DNA from: Bacteroidota bacterium | GTDB lineage: Bacteria > Bacteroidota > Bacteroidia > NS11-12g > UBA9320 | NCBI GenBank assembly: GCA_013359235.1 | Contig: JABWCE010000003.1 | Coordinates: 116,345-180,344, forward strand | Direction: 5' to 3' | Length of the DNA: 64,000 nt | Shown here: positions 27,170 to 36,300 of the stretch, piece after piece | How the letters are laid out: every line of letters begins with the position of its first letter | Numbering within the stretch: position 1 is the first letter of the stretch | Translations under genes and position numbers: made by a program | Notes under the pieces: model-generated | Told to the model about the DNA's origin: nothing | Databases searched by the model: none | The model's input: only the letters and a program-made list of their open reading frames with translations

Positions 27170-28062
27170 GAGGTCCCGGCTCTTTTCAATCTGTCGTTTA
27201 TTGCCATACCAAGCCCCTGGTTAGGAAAATTTTCATAAATTATAAGTTCAAAATTCATTTTATCCAAGTCACGCATTGCTTCAAAAAGATTTGATGCTGC
27301 TACAGAAAGCGAAAATTCTGATGAAAGTACAATTTGATTTTTATGTGGTAAAAAATTCAAATATTTTCCAAATACCAAAGCACCTGTTTTATCCTTATTT
27401 ATTGAGGCTTTATCAATATTTTGTAAAGGTTTTATTGGAGTTGTTGTAGAATAATGTTTGTCTAACATACCCGGTGATTGAGGCTTTGAACCTGACGATA
27501 TATTAATTTTTACTTTTCCTATAGTATTTTCAATTTCTTCAATTTCTATACCTCCGTAGCGTAAAACCGCAGGCGGGTTTTCATTTTCAAAAAAAACAAT
27601 AGTAGATTCAACACCAATATCACATTTTCCACCATCAACTATCATCGGAATTTTATCGCCAAGTTGTTCGGCAACATGTTTGGCGTTTGTTGGGCTAACA
27701 TACCCAAAAGGATTTGCACTTGGGGCAGCAAGCGGAAAATCTAAGCTTTTCAATATTTCGAGTGTAATTTTATTTTTGGGTACTCTAAGTGCCACAAAAG
27801 GAAGACCTGAGGTGACAATATCAGGAATCACATCTTTTTTGGGCAAAATAATAGTTAAGGCACCAGGCCAAAACTTTTCGGCTAATTTTTTTGCTTTTTC
27901 AGGAAAAGAAATTGCGTATTGTTCAACCAAATCAATTCCAGAAATGTGTACTATCAGGGGGTCGAAAAATGGGCGGTTTTTAATCTTAAAAATTTCTGAA
28001 ACTGCTATTTTGTTTAAAGCATTTGCTGCAAGCCCATAAACAGTTTCGGTTGGTATAGCCAC
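27166..28062 (-). CDS. L-threonylcarbamoyladenylate synthase (Sua5/TsaC family)
   Basis: Makes threonylcarbamoyl-AMP from Thr, bicarbonate and ATP for the t6A modification of ANN-decoding tRNAs. The YrdC fold is evident from AIPTETVYGLAANAL, KIKNRPFFDPLIVHI and the substrate loop APSANPFGYVSPT; a linker plus a C-terminal Sua5 domain (about 205-298, GALVFGKYL, NLFEAMRDLDKM, GLGMAINDRLKRA) make it Sua5-type. The GTG at 28062 removes the usual first helix: LNQKNQILKAVNFLKAGKV is encoded in frame directly upstream, back to the regulator stop (28129-28131), but with no ATG, GTG or TTG. The true start may be CTG at 28119. Confidence 0.93.
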   Translation of the reverse strand: MAIPTETVYGLAANALNKIAVSEIFKIKNRPFFDPLIVHISGIDLVEQYAISFPEKAKKLAEKFWPGALTIILPKKDVIPDIVTSGLPFVALRVPKNKITLEILKSLDFPLAAPSANPFGYVSPTNAKHVAEQLGDKIPMIVDGGKCDIGVESTIVFFENENPPAVLRYGGIEIEEIENTIGKVKINISSGSKPQSPGMLDKHYSTTTPIKPLQNIDKASINKDKTGALVFGKYLNFLPHKNQIVLSSEFSLSVAASNLFEAMRDLDKMNFELIIYENFPNQGLGMAINDRLKRAGTS

Positions 28063-28128
28063 AACCTTACCTGCTTTTAGAAAATTTACAGCTTTTAATA
28101 TTTGATTTTTTTGGTTCAGAACAAAAAA

Positions 28129-29493
28129 TTATACCCCTCGTCGTTTTAGTTTAAATTTTTCGATTTTATTGTACAAATGGCTTCGTTGAATATCAATTTC
28201 CTGTGCTGTTTTAGCTACATTCCAGCCGTTTTTGCGAAGTTTTGAATCAATAAAAATTTGCTCAGCATATTCTTTAAAATCTTGAAACTTTTCGTATTGA
28301 TTTACCACATCTTCTAAATTGGCCGACTTGCCTCCCATTGGGTTTGCATAATTTACCACATCACTTTCGGTAATTTTATTTCCACAAAGAATCACAAGGC
28401 GTTCAATCACGTTTCTAAGTTCTCTGATGTTTCCACCCCAAACAATATTTTTAAGTTCTTGCATAGCTCCCGAAGTAAGTTGTTTGTGTGAGATAGCGTT
28501 TTCATCACAAATATCAATAACAAATTTTTCGGCAAGCAGTGGAATATCTTCAATCCTTTCATTCAAACTCGGAACATGAATAAGAATTACGCTCAGTCTA
28601 TGATAGAGGTCTTCTCTAAAACGCCCTTCGTCTATTTCTTTTTTCAAGTCTTTGTTTGTTGCAGCAATTACTCTAACATTGATAGATATTTCTTTTTCGC
28701 CACCTACTCTGGTAATTTTATTTTCCTGTAAAGCTCTAAGTACTTTTGCCTGAGCCGAAAGGCTCATATCGCCTATTTCGTCAAGAAACAAAGTACCCTC
28801 ATCAGCCCTTTCAAATTGCCCTATCCGCTGTTTTACAGCAGATGTAAATGAACCTTTTTCGTGTCCAAAAAGTTCACTTTCAATAAGTTCGGCAGGTATT
28901 GCAGCGCAATTCACTTCAATAAAAGGCATATTTGAGCGATTGCTTTTTTCGTGAAGCCATCGGGCTACAAGTTCTTTACCGGTTCCGTTTTGCCCGGTAA
29001 TCAAAACTCTTGCATCAGTAGGAGCAACTTTTTCTATTGTTTGTTTTATTTTTATAATAGAAGGCGAATCGCCAATAATTTCGCGGGTTTTAGAAATTTT
29101 CCTTTTAAGAATTTTAGTTTCTATAACAAGGCTGTTTTTTTCACAAGCATTTCTTACTGTTATTAGCAATTTGTTGAGATCAGGTGGTTTTGAAATAAAA
29201 TCGTAAGCACCTTTTTTGGTAGCTTCAAGAGCAGTTTCAATAGTACCATGACCCGAAATCATTATAAATGAAACATCATCTGCAATACCTTTCACCCTAT
29301 CTAATAGCTCTAAACCATCAATTTTGGGCATTTTAATATCGCATAATGCTACGTCGTATTCTTCTTTGCGAAGCATATCTAATGCTTGTGCGCCGTCTTC
29401 GGCTAATTCTACATCATAACCTTCGTATGTGAGTATCTCTTTTAAAGTTTCTCTGATACTTGCTTCGTCATCTACAATTAATATTTTGCTCAT
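28129..29493 (-). CDS. NtrC-family sigma-54-dependent response regulator
   Basis: A 454-residue three-domain regulator: receiver domain with phospho-acceptor D52 (CDIKMP) and DD at 8-9; AAA+ domain with Walker A GQNGTGKE (167-174), sigma-54 contact loop GSFTSA (214-219) in place of canonical GAFTGA, and Walker [12 protein letters not shown]; Fis-type HTH at the C-terminus ([24 protein letters not shown]). It activates RpoN promoters after phosphorylation by a kinase not encoded here. The ATG at 29493 is chosen ([12 protein letters not shown]); a longer frame would run into rnpB. The gene starts 23 nt after the rnpB 3' end on the same strand. Confidence 0.94.
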   Translation of the reverse strand: MSKILIVDDEASIRETLKEILTYEGYDVELAEDGAQALDMLRKEEYDVALCDIKMPKIDGLELLDRVKGIADDVSFIMISGHGTIETALEATKKGAYDFISKPPDLNKLLITVRNACEKNSLVIETKILKRKISKTREIIGDSPSIIKIKQTIEKVAPTDARVLITGQNGTGKELVARWLHEKSNRSNMPFIEVNCAAIPAELIESELFGHEKGSFTSAVKQRIGQFERADEGTLFLDEIGDMSLSAQAKVLRALQENKITRVGGEKEISINVRVIAATNKDLKKEIDEGRFREDLYHRLSVILIHVPSLNERIEDIPLLAEKFVIDICDENAISHKQLTSGAMQELKNIVWGGNIRELRNVIERLVILCGNKITESDVVNYANPMGGKSANLEDVVNQYEKFQDFKEYAEQIFIDSKLRKNGWNVAKTAQEIDIQRSHLYNKIEKFKLKRRGV

Positions 29494-29516
29494 ATAATTA
29501 ATATTTCTAAAAAAAA

Positions 29517-29880
29517 GCAAACCTGTAAGCCGGATTCTGTAAATACCCCCCCGGATATTACCCGCCATTTATCTAAGCGACCTACCCTCTTTGAGTTGGG
29601 CATTGCTGCCTTGTTTGATACCAGCTGTATCATGCTCAAAGTTTACATGGTCTTTCAACGCACAAGGTTTTTTCCAATTGCACATCACTGTACATTGCGT
29701 AGGCTCTTACCCCACGTTTTCACCTTTTCCGCTTTTGGCGGTAGTTGTTTTCTGTAACACTTTCTGTTTTCGGTTTTTATACCGAAACCTCTTATTTCTA
29801 AGAGTGTGCTGCTGTTTGTTGTCCGGACTTTCCTCTTTGAATTAATTAATAAATTAAACCAAAGCGACGGGTCGGTTTGC
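29517..29880 (-). ncRNA. rnpB: RNase P RNA, bacterial class A-like
   Basis: Catalytic RNA of RNase P, which matures tRNA 5' ends. On the minus strand the 5' end GCAAACCGACC (29880) pairs with the 3' end GGTTTGC (29523-29517) as helix P1. The diagnostic CR-I segment GAGGAAAGTCCGGACA lies near 29840, the conserved GTAGGGTAAGAGCCTACGC-type element is represented by GGGGTAAGAGCCTACGC near 29710, and the 3' strand ends CCGGCTTACAGG. A TTTTTTTT tract (29509-29516) follows as terminator. Length is about 364 nt; the ends come from P1 pairing and may be off by a few bases. Confidence 0.95.
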
Positions 29881-29995
29881 TAAAGCAAAAGTAGTAAAAA
29901 ATGTATAATATTAAAGACAAATTTATTTTATTTTTTTAAAAATGTATCTAATGAAATTTTGCAACTAATAAATAAAAACACATTCTAATCTTGAT

Positions 29996-30003
29996 TATCT
30001 TTG
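29996..30003 (+). promoter_or_regulatory. -7 promoter box of glmM
   Basis: TATCTTTG matches TAnnTTTG and ends 13 nt before the glmM ATG, predicting a leader of about 10 nt. Confidence 0.5.
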
Positions 30004-30016
30004 CAAACTATTTTTT

Positions 30017-31405
30017 ATGACATTAATTAAGTCAATTTCGGGTATAAGAGGTACTATTGGTGGTGTGCAAGGCGATAACCTAACGCCTTATGATATTTTG
30101 AAATATTCAATAGCCTTTGCAAAATTTATTTTAAAAAATTCTAAAATCAATAAAGTTGTTATTGGACGCGATGCCCGTTTGTCGGGTAAAATGGTAAGTG
30201 ATATTGTCTGTTCTGCTTTGATATCTTATGGCATTGATGTAATAGATTTAGGACTTTCAACAACACCCACTGTAGAACTTGCCGTTAAATGGGAAAATGC
30301 AGGAGGTGGTATAATTATTACTGCCAGTCATAACCCAAAACAATGGAATGCTTTGAAACTTTTAAATAAAAATGGTGAATTTGTTTCTTCGCAAGATGGT
30401 AAAACTATTTTAGACCTTGCCGAAGAAGAAAATACAAATTTTTCTGACATTGAAAAAATTGGGAATTATACCTTTATTGAAAATTATATTAATAAACATA
30501 TTGATGCAATATTGAAATTAAAATTAGTAGATGTTGAAGCCATTAAGGCAAAAAAGTACAAAGTGGTAGTAGATGCGGTTAATTCCACAGGGGGTATAGT
30601 TATTCCAAAACTTTTGGAAGCATTAGGAGTTCAAGAAATAATTGAAATAAATTGTACCCCAAATGGTAGATTTCCACACAATCCGGAACCTTTGCCCGAG
30701 CATCTTACCGAAATTTCGAGTGAGGTAAAGAGAACAAATGCTCATTTAGGAATTGCTGTTGACCCTGATGTTGACAGGCTTGCATTAATTTGTGAAAATG
30801 GCGAAATGTTTGGCGAAGAATACACTCTTGTAGCTGTAGCTGATTATATTTTGAAAAACAAGAAAGGAAATACCGTAAGCAATCTTTCGTCAACAAAAGC
30901 TTTGAAAGATGTAACTATTAAACACGGGGGTGAATATTTTGCAAGTGCTGTTGGCGAAGTAAATGTTGTAGAAATGATGAAAAATTGCAAAGCAATAATT
31001 GGAGGCGAGGGAAATGGTGGAATTATATACCCCGAACTGCACTATGGCCGAGATGCGTTAGTTGGTGTTGCCTTGTTTTTAACACATTTGGCAAAAAGTG
31101 GCAAAACTACTAAAGGTCTTAGAATGACTTACCCTGAATATAATATTTCAAAAAACAAAATTGAATTGGACGGTGATGTAAAATTAGATTTAATAATGAA
31201 GAAAATTGAAGAAAAATACATTAAACAACCAATTAATAAAATTGATGGTTTAAAAATTGAATTTGGTGATGAATGGGTTCATCTTCGCCAGTCAAATACT
31301 GAACCTATTATAAGAATTTATGCCGAAAGTAAATCGTTAATAACTGCTCAAAATCTATCAGACAAAATAAAATCTGATATAAAAACGATAATTATGAATG
31401 CTTAG
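30017..31405 (+). CDS. glmM: phosphoglucosamine mutase
   Basis: Converts glucosamine 6-phosphate to glucosamine 1-phosphate for UDP-GlcNAc, peptidoglycan and LPS synthesis. At 462 residues it matches the alpha-D-phosphohexomutase family: N-terminal SISGIRGTIGG, catalytic serine S104 in ITASHNP, metal loop DPDVDRLALI near 245, sugar-binding GEGNGGIIYPE, and the phosphate-binding tail RQSNTEPIIRIYAES. The SISGIRG opening and overall form are the usual GlmM-like mutase of Bacteroidota; phosphomannomutase activity is the alternative. It is convergent with gap, with a 14-nt overlap of the two reading frames. Confidence 0.93.
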   Translation: MTLIKSISGIRGTIGGVQGDNLTPYDILKYSIAFAKFILKNSKINKVVIGRDARLSGKMVSDIVCSALISYGIDVIDLGLSTTPTVELAVKWENAGGGIIITASHNPKQWNALKLLNKNGEFVSSQDGKTILDLAEEENTNFSDIEKIGNYTFIENYINKHIDAILKLKLVDVEAIKAKKYKVVVDAVNSTGGIVIPKLLEALGVQEIIEINCTPNGRFPHNPEPLPEHLTEISSEVKRTNAHLGIAVDPDVDRLALICENGEMFGEEYTLVAVADYILKNKKGNTVSNLSSTKALKDVTIKHGGEYFASAVGEVNVVEMMKNCKAIIGGEGNGGIIYPELHYGRDALVGVALFLTHLAKSGKTTKGLRMTYPEYNISKNKIELDGDVKLDLIMKKIEEKYIKQPINKIDGLKIEFGDEWVHLRQSNTEPIIRIYAESKSLITAQNLSDKIKSDIKTIIMNA

Positions 31406-32387
31406 TTCTTAAAATTTCTATTAAATCTGCAAGCCTTGCCGAATATCCGGCTTCATTATCGTACCAACCTACTATTTTTACAGTATTATCAATAACCATA
31501 GTCAACTCACTATCAAAAATACACGAGTAAGTATTGCCAACAATATCAGCAGAAACTATTGGCTCGGTACAATATTCTATAATATTTTTAAATTTATTTT
31601 CACTTGCTTCTTTAAATAGTGCATTTACTTGTTCGGGTGTTGTATTTTTTTTCAAAATACAAGTAAAATCGGTGATTGAACCTGATGATACAGGCACTCT
31701 CATTGAATTTCCATTTAATTTTCCTTTGAGGTGTGGCAACACAGTGCTTACAGTTTTTGCAGCACCTGTAGTTGTGGGAATTATACTGCAAGCTGCAGCC
31801 CTTGCCCTTCTAAGATCGCGGTGCGGTGCATCGTGCAGGTTTTGGTCTGATGTGTATGAATGTACTGTGGTTATAAAACCATTTATTATTCCAAAATTAT
31901 CATCAAGTATTTTTACCATTGGTGCAAGACAATTTGTAGTACACGAGGCGTTTGACAAAATTTGTTCGCTTCCATCAATTGTATCATCGTTTACACCAAT
32001 TACAATTGTTTTTACATCACCTTTTGCAGGAGCAGAAATTACAACTTTTTTTGCTCCGGCTTTTATATGGTTTAATGCTTTTTCTTTATCTGTAAATAAA
32101 CCGGTAGATTCAAGTACAATGTCAATTTCTAACTTGCCCCAAGGCAAAATGGATGGGTCTTTTTCGGCTGTTATCAGTATTTTTTTCCCATTTATTATTA
32201 AATGATTTTCATCGTAATTTATTTCACCTTGAAATTTGCCATGTATAGAGTCGTACTTTAATAAATGTGCTAAAGTTTTTGTATCGGCAAGGTCATTTAT
32301 TGCAACAATTTCTATGTTTTTATTTTTAAAAAGAAATTTAAAAGCAAGCCTGCCTATTCTGCCAAAACCATTTATTGCAATTTTCAT
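31392..32387 (-). CDS. gap: type I glyceraldehyde-3-phosphate dehydrogenase
   Basis: Glycolytic/gluconeogenic NAD-dependent oxidation of glyceraldehyde 3-phosphate. It has 331 residues with dinucleotide motif NGFGRIGR (6-13), catalytic C149 in SNASCTTNCLAP, the active-site His in TTVHSYTSDQ, and C-terminal WYDNEAGYSARLADLI. The acidic N34 D35 after the second strand (VAINDLAD) is typical of NAD-preferring enzymes. A -7 promoter box ends only 7 nt before the ATG. Together with fbp in this window it indicates a working lower glycolysis/gluconeogenesis. Confidence 0.97.
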   Translation of the reverse strand: MKIAINGFGRIGRLAFKFLFKNKNIEIVAINDLADTKTLAHLLKYDSIHGKFQGEINYDENHLIINGKKILITAEKDPSILPWGKLEIDIVLESTGLFTDKEKALNHIKAGAKKVVISAPAKGDVKTIVIGVNDDTIDGSEQILSNASCTTNCLAPMVKILDDNFGIINGFITTVHSYTSDQNLHDAPHRDLRRARAAACSIIPTTTGAAKTVSTVLPHLKGKLNGNSMRVPVSSGSITDFTCILKKNTTPEQVNALFKEASENKFKNIIEYCTEPIVSADIVGNTYSCIFDSELTMVIDNTVKIVGWYDNEAGYSARLADLIEILRTKHS

Positions 32388-32394
32388 CGTTTTG

Positions 32395-32402
32395 CAAACT
32401 TA
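32395..32402 (-). promoter_or_regulatory. -7 promoter box of gap
   Basis: TAAGTTTG on the minus strand matches TAnnTTTG and ends 7 nt before the gap ATG, predicting a leader of a few bases at most. Confidence 0.5.
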
Positions 32403-32557
32403 CATCAAATTGAAATATTTATTAATTTATGTTCAAAAATTTGTATTGAAGCACCTCAAAATCAAACAATTTAATTATGAAAAAATTATTAAAAAAAAGA
32501 CTTAATAAAGTTTTTGGTTTTGATATGAAATATTTTATTTTTGCAACCTCAAAAACC

Positions 32558-32629
32558 GGTCCCTTCGTCTATCGGTTAGGACACAAGATTTTCATTCTTG
32601 TAAGAGGGGTTCGATTCCCCTAGGGACTA
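32558..32629 (+). tRNA. tRNA-Glu (anticodon TTC)
   Basis: A complete cloverleaf of 72 nt without encoded CCA. Acceptor GGTCCCT (32558-32564) pairs with AGGGACT (32622-32628) with a G-U at the first pair. Anticodon stem CAAGA/TCTTG (32584-32588/32596-32600) encloses loop TTTTCAT, anticodon TTC at 32591-32593. The T arm is AGGGG-TTCGATT-CCCCT. The TTC anticodon reads GAA/GAG (Glu). A bidirectional terminator follows at 32644. Confidence 0.97.
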
Positions 32630-32643
32630 CAAGTAAAAAAAAT

Positions 32644-32671
32644 ACCCTCTGATTTTTCGGAGGGTTTTTTT
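32644..32671. terminator. bidirectional rho-independent terminator after tRNA-Glu
   Basis: ACCCTCTG (32644-32651), loop ATTTTT, CGGAGGGT (32658-32665) form an 8-bp stem with one G-U pair, followed by TTTTTT on the plus strand. On the minus strand the hairpin is followed by ATTTTTTTTAC, so it can also stop transcription of the minus-strand gene that ends at 32673. Confidence 0.88.
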
Positions 32672-32672
32672 A

Positions 32673-33335
32673 TTATATAAATCCTCCAATTGGTTTTGTC
32701 CTTGCCACTCGCCATGTTTTTTCGGTAATTATGTGCATTAACAAATCCGAAATAGTTTTTAAAAGAAGAAACACCCAAAAAATATCAGTATTACCAATGA
32801 TTGGAATAGAAACTACTTTATCAAATTTTTGAGTAAACCCTAATATAATAAATATGTGCATGGGCACTACTCTAAGGTATGGAGTGAAAAGCAAAGTACC
32901 AATATTTTGCTTTTCATCTCGGTCTCTTATAATATTTGACCAAGTAGCAATAATAGTATTTACAGCCATAATCATTATATTTAACATTACAATTTTTATA
33001 TCTGTTTTGCTTCCGTTGCCAACAGAAAATACAACAAGAAAAATAAAATATACAAAATGAAAAAAACCAAAATGAAACATAAAAAATAATGCACTTGTCC
33101 ATTTGGTTTTTGATGTAGGCTCTACCGATTCTCCATTTACTTGCAAGTTTTTGGTACTGAAGCTTTGCAATTTTGCCATTCTTACAGTATTTCCTATGCC
33201 TATAATTATACTTTGAAAGAAATAAATCCAGATAATTGTATCAACACTAAACCAATTGTATATATAGCCGGCAGCCAGATATAAATTGAAAAGTGCAATA
33301 AACCAAAATTCGCGGTCGGAAAATATATTTTTCAT
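32673..33335 (-). CDS. DUF6498-like polytopic membrane protein
   Basis: A 220-residue integral membrane protein with about five or six hydrophobic helices and the recurring pattern IYFFQSIIIGIGNTVRMAKL near residue 40, a His-rich helix FFMFHFGFFHFVYF in the middle, and a conserved tail (ILGFTQKF, LLLKTISDLLMHIITEKTW). From memory this layout corresponds to the DUF6498 family, which has no known function. It lies 12 nt downstream of the large outer-membrane gene on the same strand and could be its operon partner. The terminator after tRNA-Glu ends the unit. Confidence 0.7.
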   Translation of the reverse strand: MKNIFSDREFWFIALFNLYLAAGYIYNWFSVDTIIWIYFFQSIIIGIGNTVRMAKLQSFSTKNLQVNGESVEPTSKTKWTSALFFMFHFGFFHFVYFIFLVVFSVGNGSKTDIKIVMLNIMIMAVNTIIATWSNIIRDRDEKQNIGTLLFTPYLRVVPMHIFIILGFTQKFDKVVSIPIIGNTDIFWVFLLLKTISDLLMHIITEKTWRVARTKPIGGFI

Positions 33336-33347
33336 CTTATAATTATT

Positions 33348-36300
33348 TTAAAACAGATACCTCGCCAATACTCTGCCAATATGAATATATGGACTGTTTT
33401 CTGACTTTCGCCCATCATAAACAATTTCAATTTGTATATTTTGTGAAATGCGTTGCTGGTAAATCATATTCCATGTAAAATTTTTGCCTGCAAGTAAACC
33501 TTTCATAAGTTCATATCCAAGAGGACTTGAATTATCTCCATTAAAATCAATAATTATATATCTGAAATTGCCCGAAAACATACCTTTCATTGCCTTGCTA
33601 ATGCGAATTTCAGTGCCTGTTTCGATATTTCTACAATAAATTGTATCTGATTTTGCATGGTAATATTTTCCTATAATCGAAATTCCGGCATTGTTTTGCG
33701 TAGATGTATATTGCAATTGTGGTTCTATTGAGGAGTGGTTATAAGTGTAATTTCTCAATGTGAGAAGTTGTGAAAAATATGATTTTTCGCCCTTTACAAG
33801 TTTCATTACACAGGCAAATTTTCTATTAATATTAAACCTTGAATTTAATGAATAATCATTATTTTTTAATGTTTCATAGCCATTTACAAGTAAGTTTTTT
33901 GAATTGCTTTGGGTATTATTTATATCTATTGACCATTTGTTGTTATTTCGGTTTATATATAATGTACTTCGCGAAAAAGTATTGTTTGAAAGCAACAAAG
34001 TATCCCGGTTGTAGTTGCCAAACGGATAAAGAAAATATTGAGTTTTGTCAGACATTGTTTTTCTATCAGTTCTAATAGATGAAGAAGCCGAAATTTTTGA
34101 AAACAAATGCTTAATACCCTCTGCATTGCTCCATTTTTGGGGGAATGCAAAATTTACAGACTGGTTATATTGAATATTTTTGCTTTTAATAAATCCATCT
34201 ACAGGTAAATAAGTTTTTATGTAATTTGCTCTTTTGCGGTCGAGTTCGCTGGCTATTTCAAATTCATTTAATGATTGTATTTTATTGCTGTCGTAATCAT
34301 TCCAAATATATATTCCATTTCCATCTGCAACCTTGTAATACATGTATTCACGCTTTTGTTCCTGAACGGTTCCGATTTGATAAAAGGCTGATATTTTAAA
34401 CATTTTTTTAAATATATCGAATGTTGTTTCCAATCTGCCAAGTGTATTGCTTTCGTTTTTCTGTTTTGATAGCAAAGTATCAGAAATATTGAGGTTTCTT
34501 TGATTTAAACTTAGGCTAATTCTTTTTCCGCTTTTGTTTTGAAATTGCATCTTAAATTTTATTTCATCGCTTTTTGATACAGGTTTCAATACCCCTGCAC
34601 GAGGCAAATAGTCAAAACGCTTTTCGTTTGATAATGAATAATTAAATTTTTCTGACAATAAATTTTCAAAGAATACTTTTGCTGAATAATATCTAAATGA
34701 ACCTTCGACTATACTATCATTGTTTTTGCTGAAAATACTTTGTTCGTTGTTTGCAGTTATACCTAAATTTCCGGGTTTAAATTTTCTTATGTACTCCACT
34801 CCGTAGTTATTTAATTTGTTTTGATACGATTCGTTAGCTGTATTTATGCTGTTTTTCATAAATTCGGCAAAAGATTGAAAGTGGTTTTTATCAAAGCTGT
34901 ATAAAAATGAAAATTTATTATTTAAACCATTTTTGTCTTTAGCCATATAGTACAACCCCACATTATAATCAAACTTTAATTTATCTTTAATTGAAAGCAA
35001 AAAATTGTAATTTGAAATAATTTCGGAATTAGTAATATTAGTATAGTATTCGGGTATATTCAACTTTCGGTTCCACAACCTTTCAAATTCTACATTTCTG
35101 TATCTTTCAACATATTTAAAATTTTTACTTACAATTTCGGTTTTAAAATTATTTATGAGTTTAATATCGTTATTCTTTGGAAAAAGAAAAGTATTTTCAA
35201 AACCTGTGAAAATTCCATAACCATCATCATTGCTTTTATCAAGTTCAGAAAAGGTATTTTTATCAATATTTGAGTAAACACATTCAAAAAACGATTTTGT
35301 GTTTTTGTATTTTTTGTTAAAACCCAGTGTTATCATTTGGTATCGTTGAGGTGCAATAAGCATTTCTACAGGCTCATAATTTCCTTGCTTTACTCCGTTT
35401 ATCGGCAAAATCCATTCATAAACTCTCCCGTTTGCAGTTGTATTTTTCAATCTGTAATTTCCGTTTCCCTCGCCTACATTGCTAAAGGTTACATCATAAA
35501 AAACAGAATCAAGCCCGCCATATTGAGTAAAAACATATACATCTTTAAATCCGAGTGAATCAATTTTTCTATATAAAAGTTTAGTATTATCAAAAGGTAT
35601 TACCTTTTTTATATGTGGAATGAAAGCATTTTGAGTATTATCGCCAGTAAGCGATAAAATTTGTTTTGCCGAAAGATTTTTACTGGAGTCAAAACCATCG
35701 AGTGATTGTTGAAAATTTTGATTTTTATTGTCTTGTTCTACATAATAATTCACTCTTAATTGTGTATTTTCTTTTTTTATTTCAATACCCGTTTTTATTA
35801 CACTTCGCTGGTAATTGCGGTCAGAATACTGAAACTCAGCAACAATTCTCGAAAATTTCGTAATCATTATTGAAGGCATAAATGTAAGTTCACCGGTATT
35901 GTAATTTATTACATAATCATTAGATTCGCCTCTGTTTAGTTTTTTACCATCAATATAAATAGCTTCGGTTCCCGAAATTATAATTATAAAAATTTCGCCA
36001 TTACTGCCTTTTAGCCTGTAAGGACCTTGGTTTCCTTCTATTCCTTGAAATGTATTTCTGGAAAATCTCCCTCTCGAAATTGCTAAATCGGCATCATTTC
36101 TTATTTCTATGCTTTTAGTTTTTTTAATAAAATCGAAATGCAATCCTCTTGATTTTTTATTATAATTCATAAAATATGACTTTGGGCTGTGCATTTCAAA
36201 ATCTCCAATAATAAAATTGTTGCTGTCTTTGTTTAGTTGTATAAAAACTTTGTCAAAGTCTTGCAATTGCTGGGTATTACCCTCCGGTTGAATTGGGTTA

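Noticed and set aside
27680..28039. 119-codon plus-strand frame opposite the threonylcarbamoyl-AMP synthase gene
   Set aside because: Shadow of a well-supported gene; no signal, domain or promoter of its own.
31534..32205. Long open frame (223 codons) on the plus strand inside gap
   Set aside because: It is antisense to an unmistakable GAPDH gene, has no recognisable domain, and arises from the skewed codon use of the real gene.
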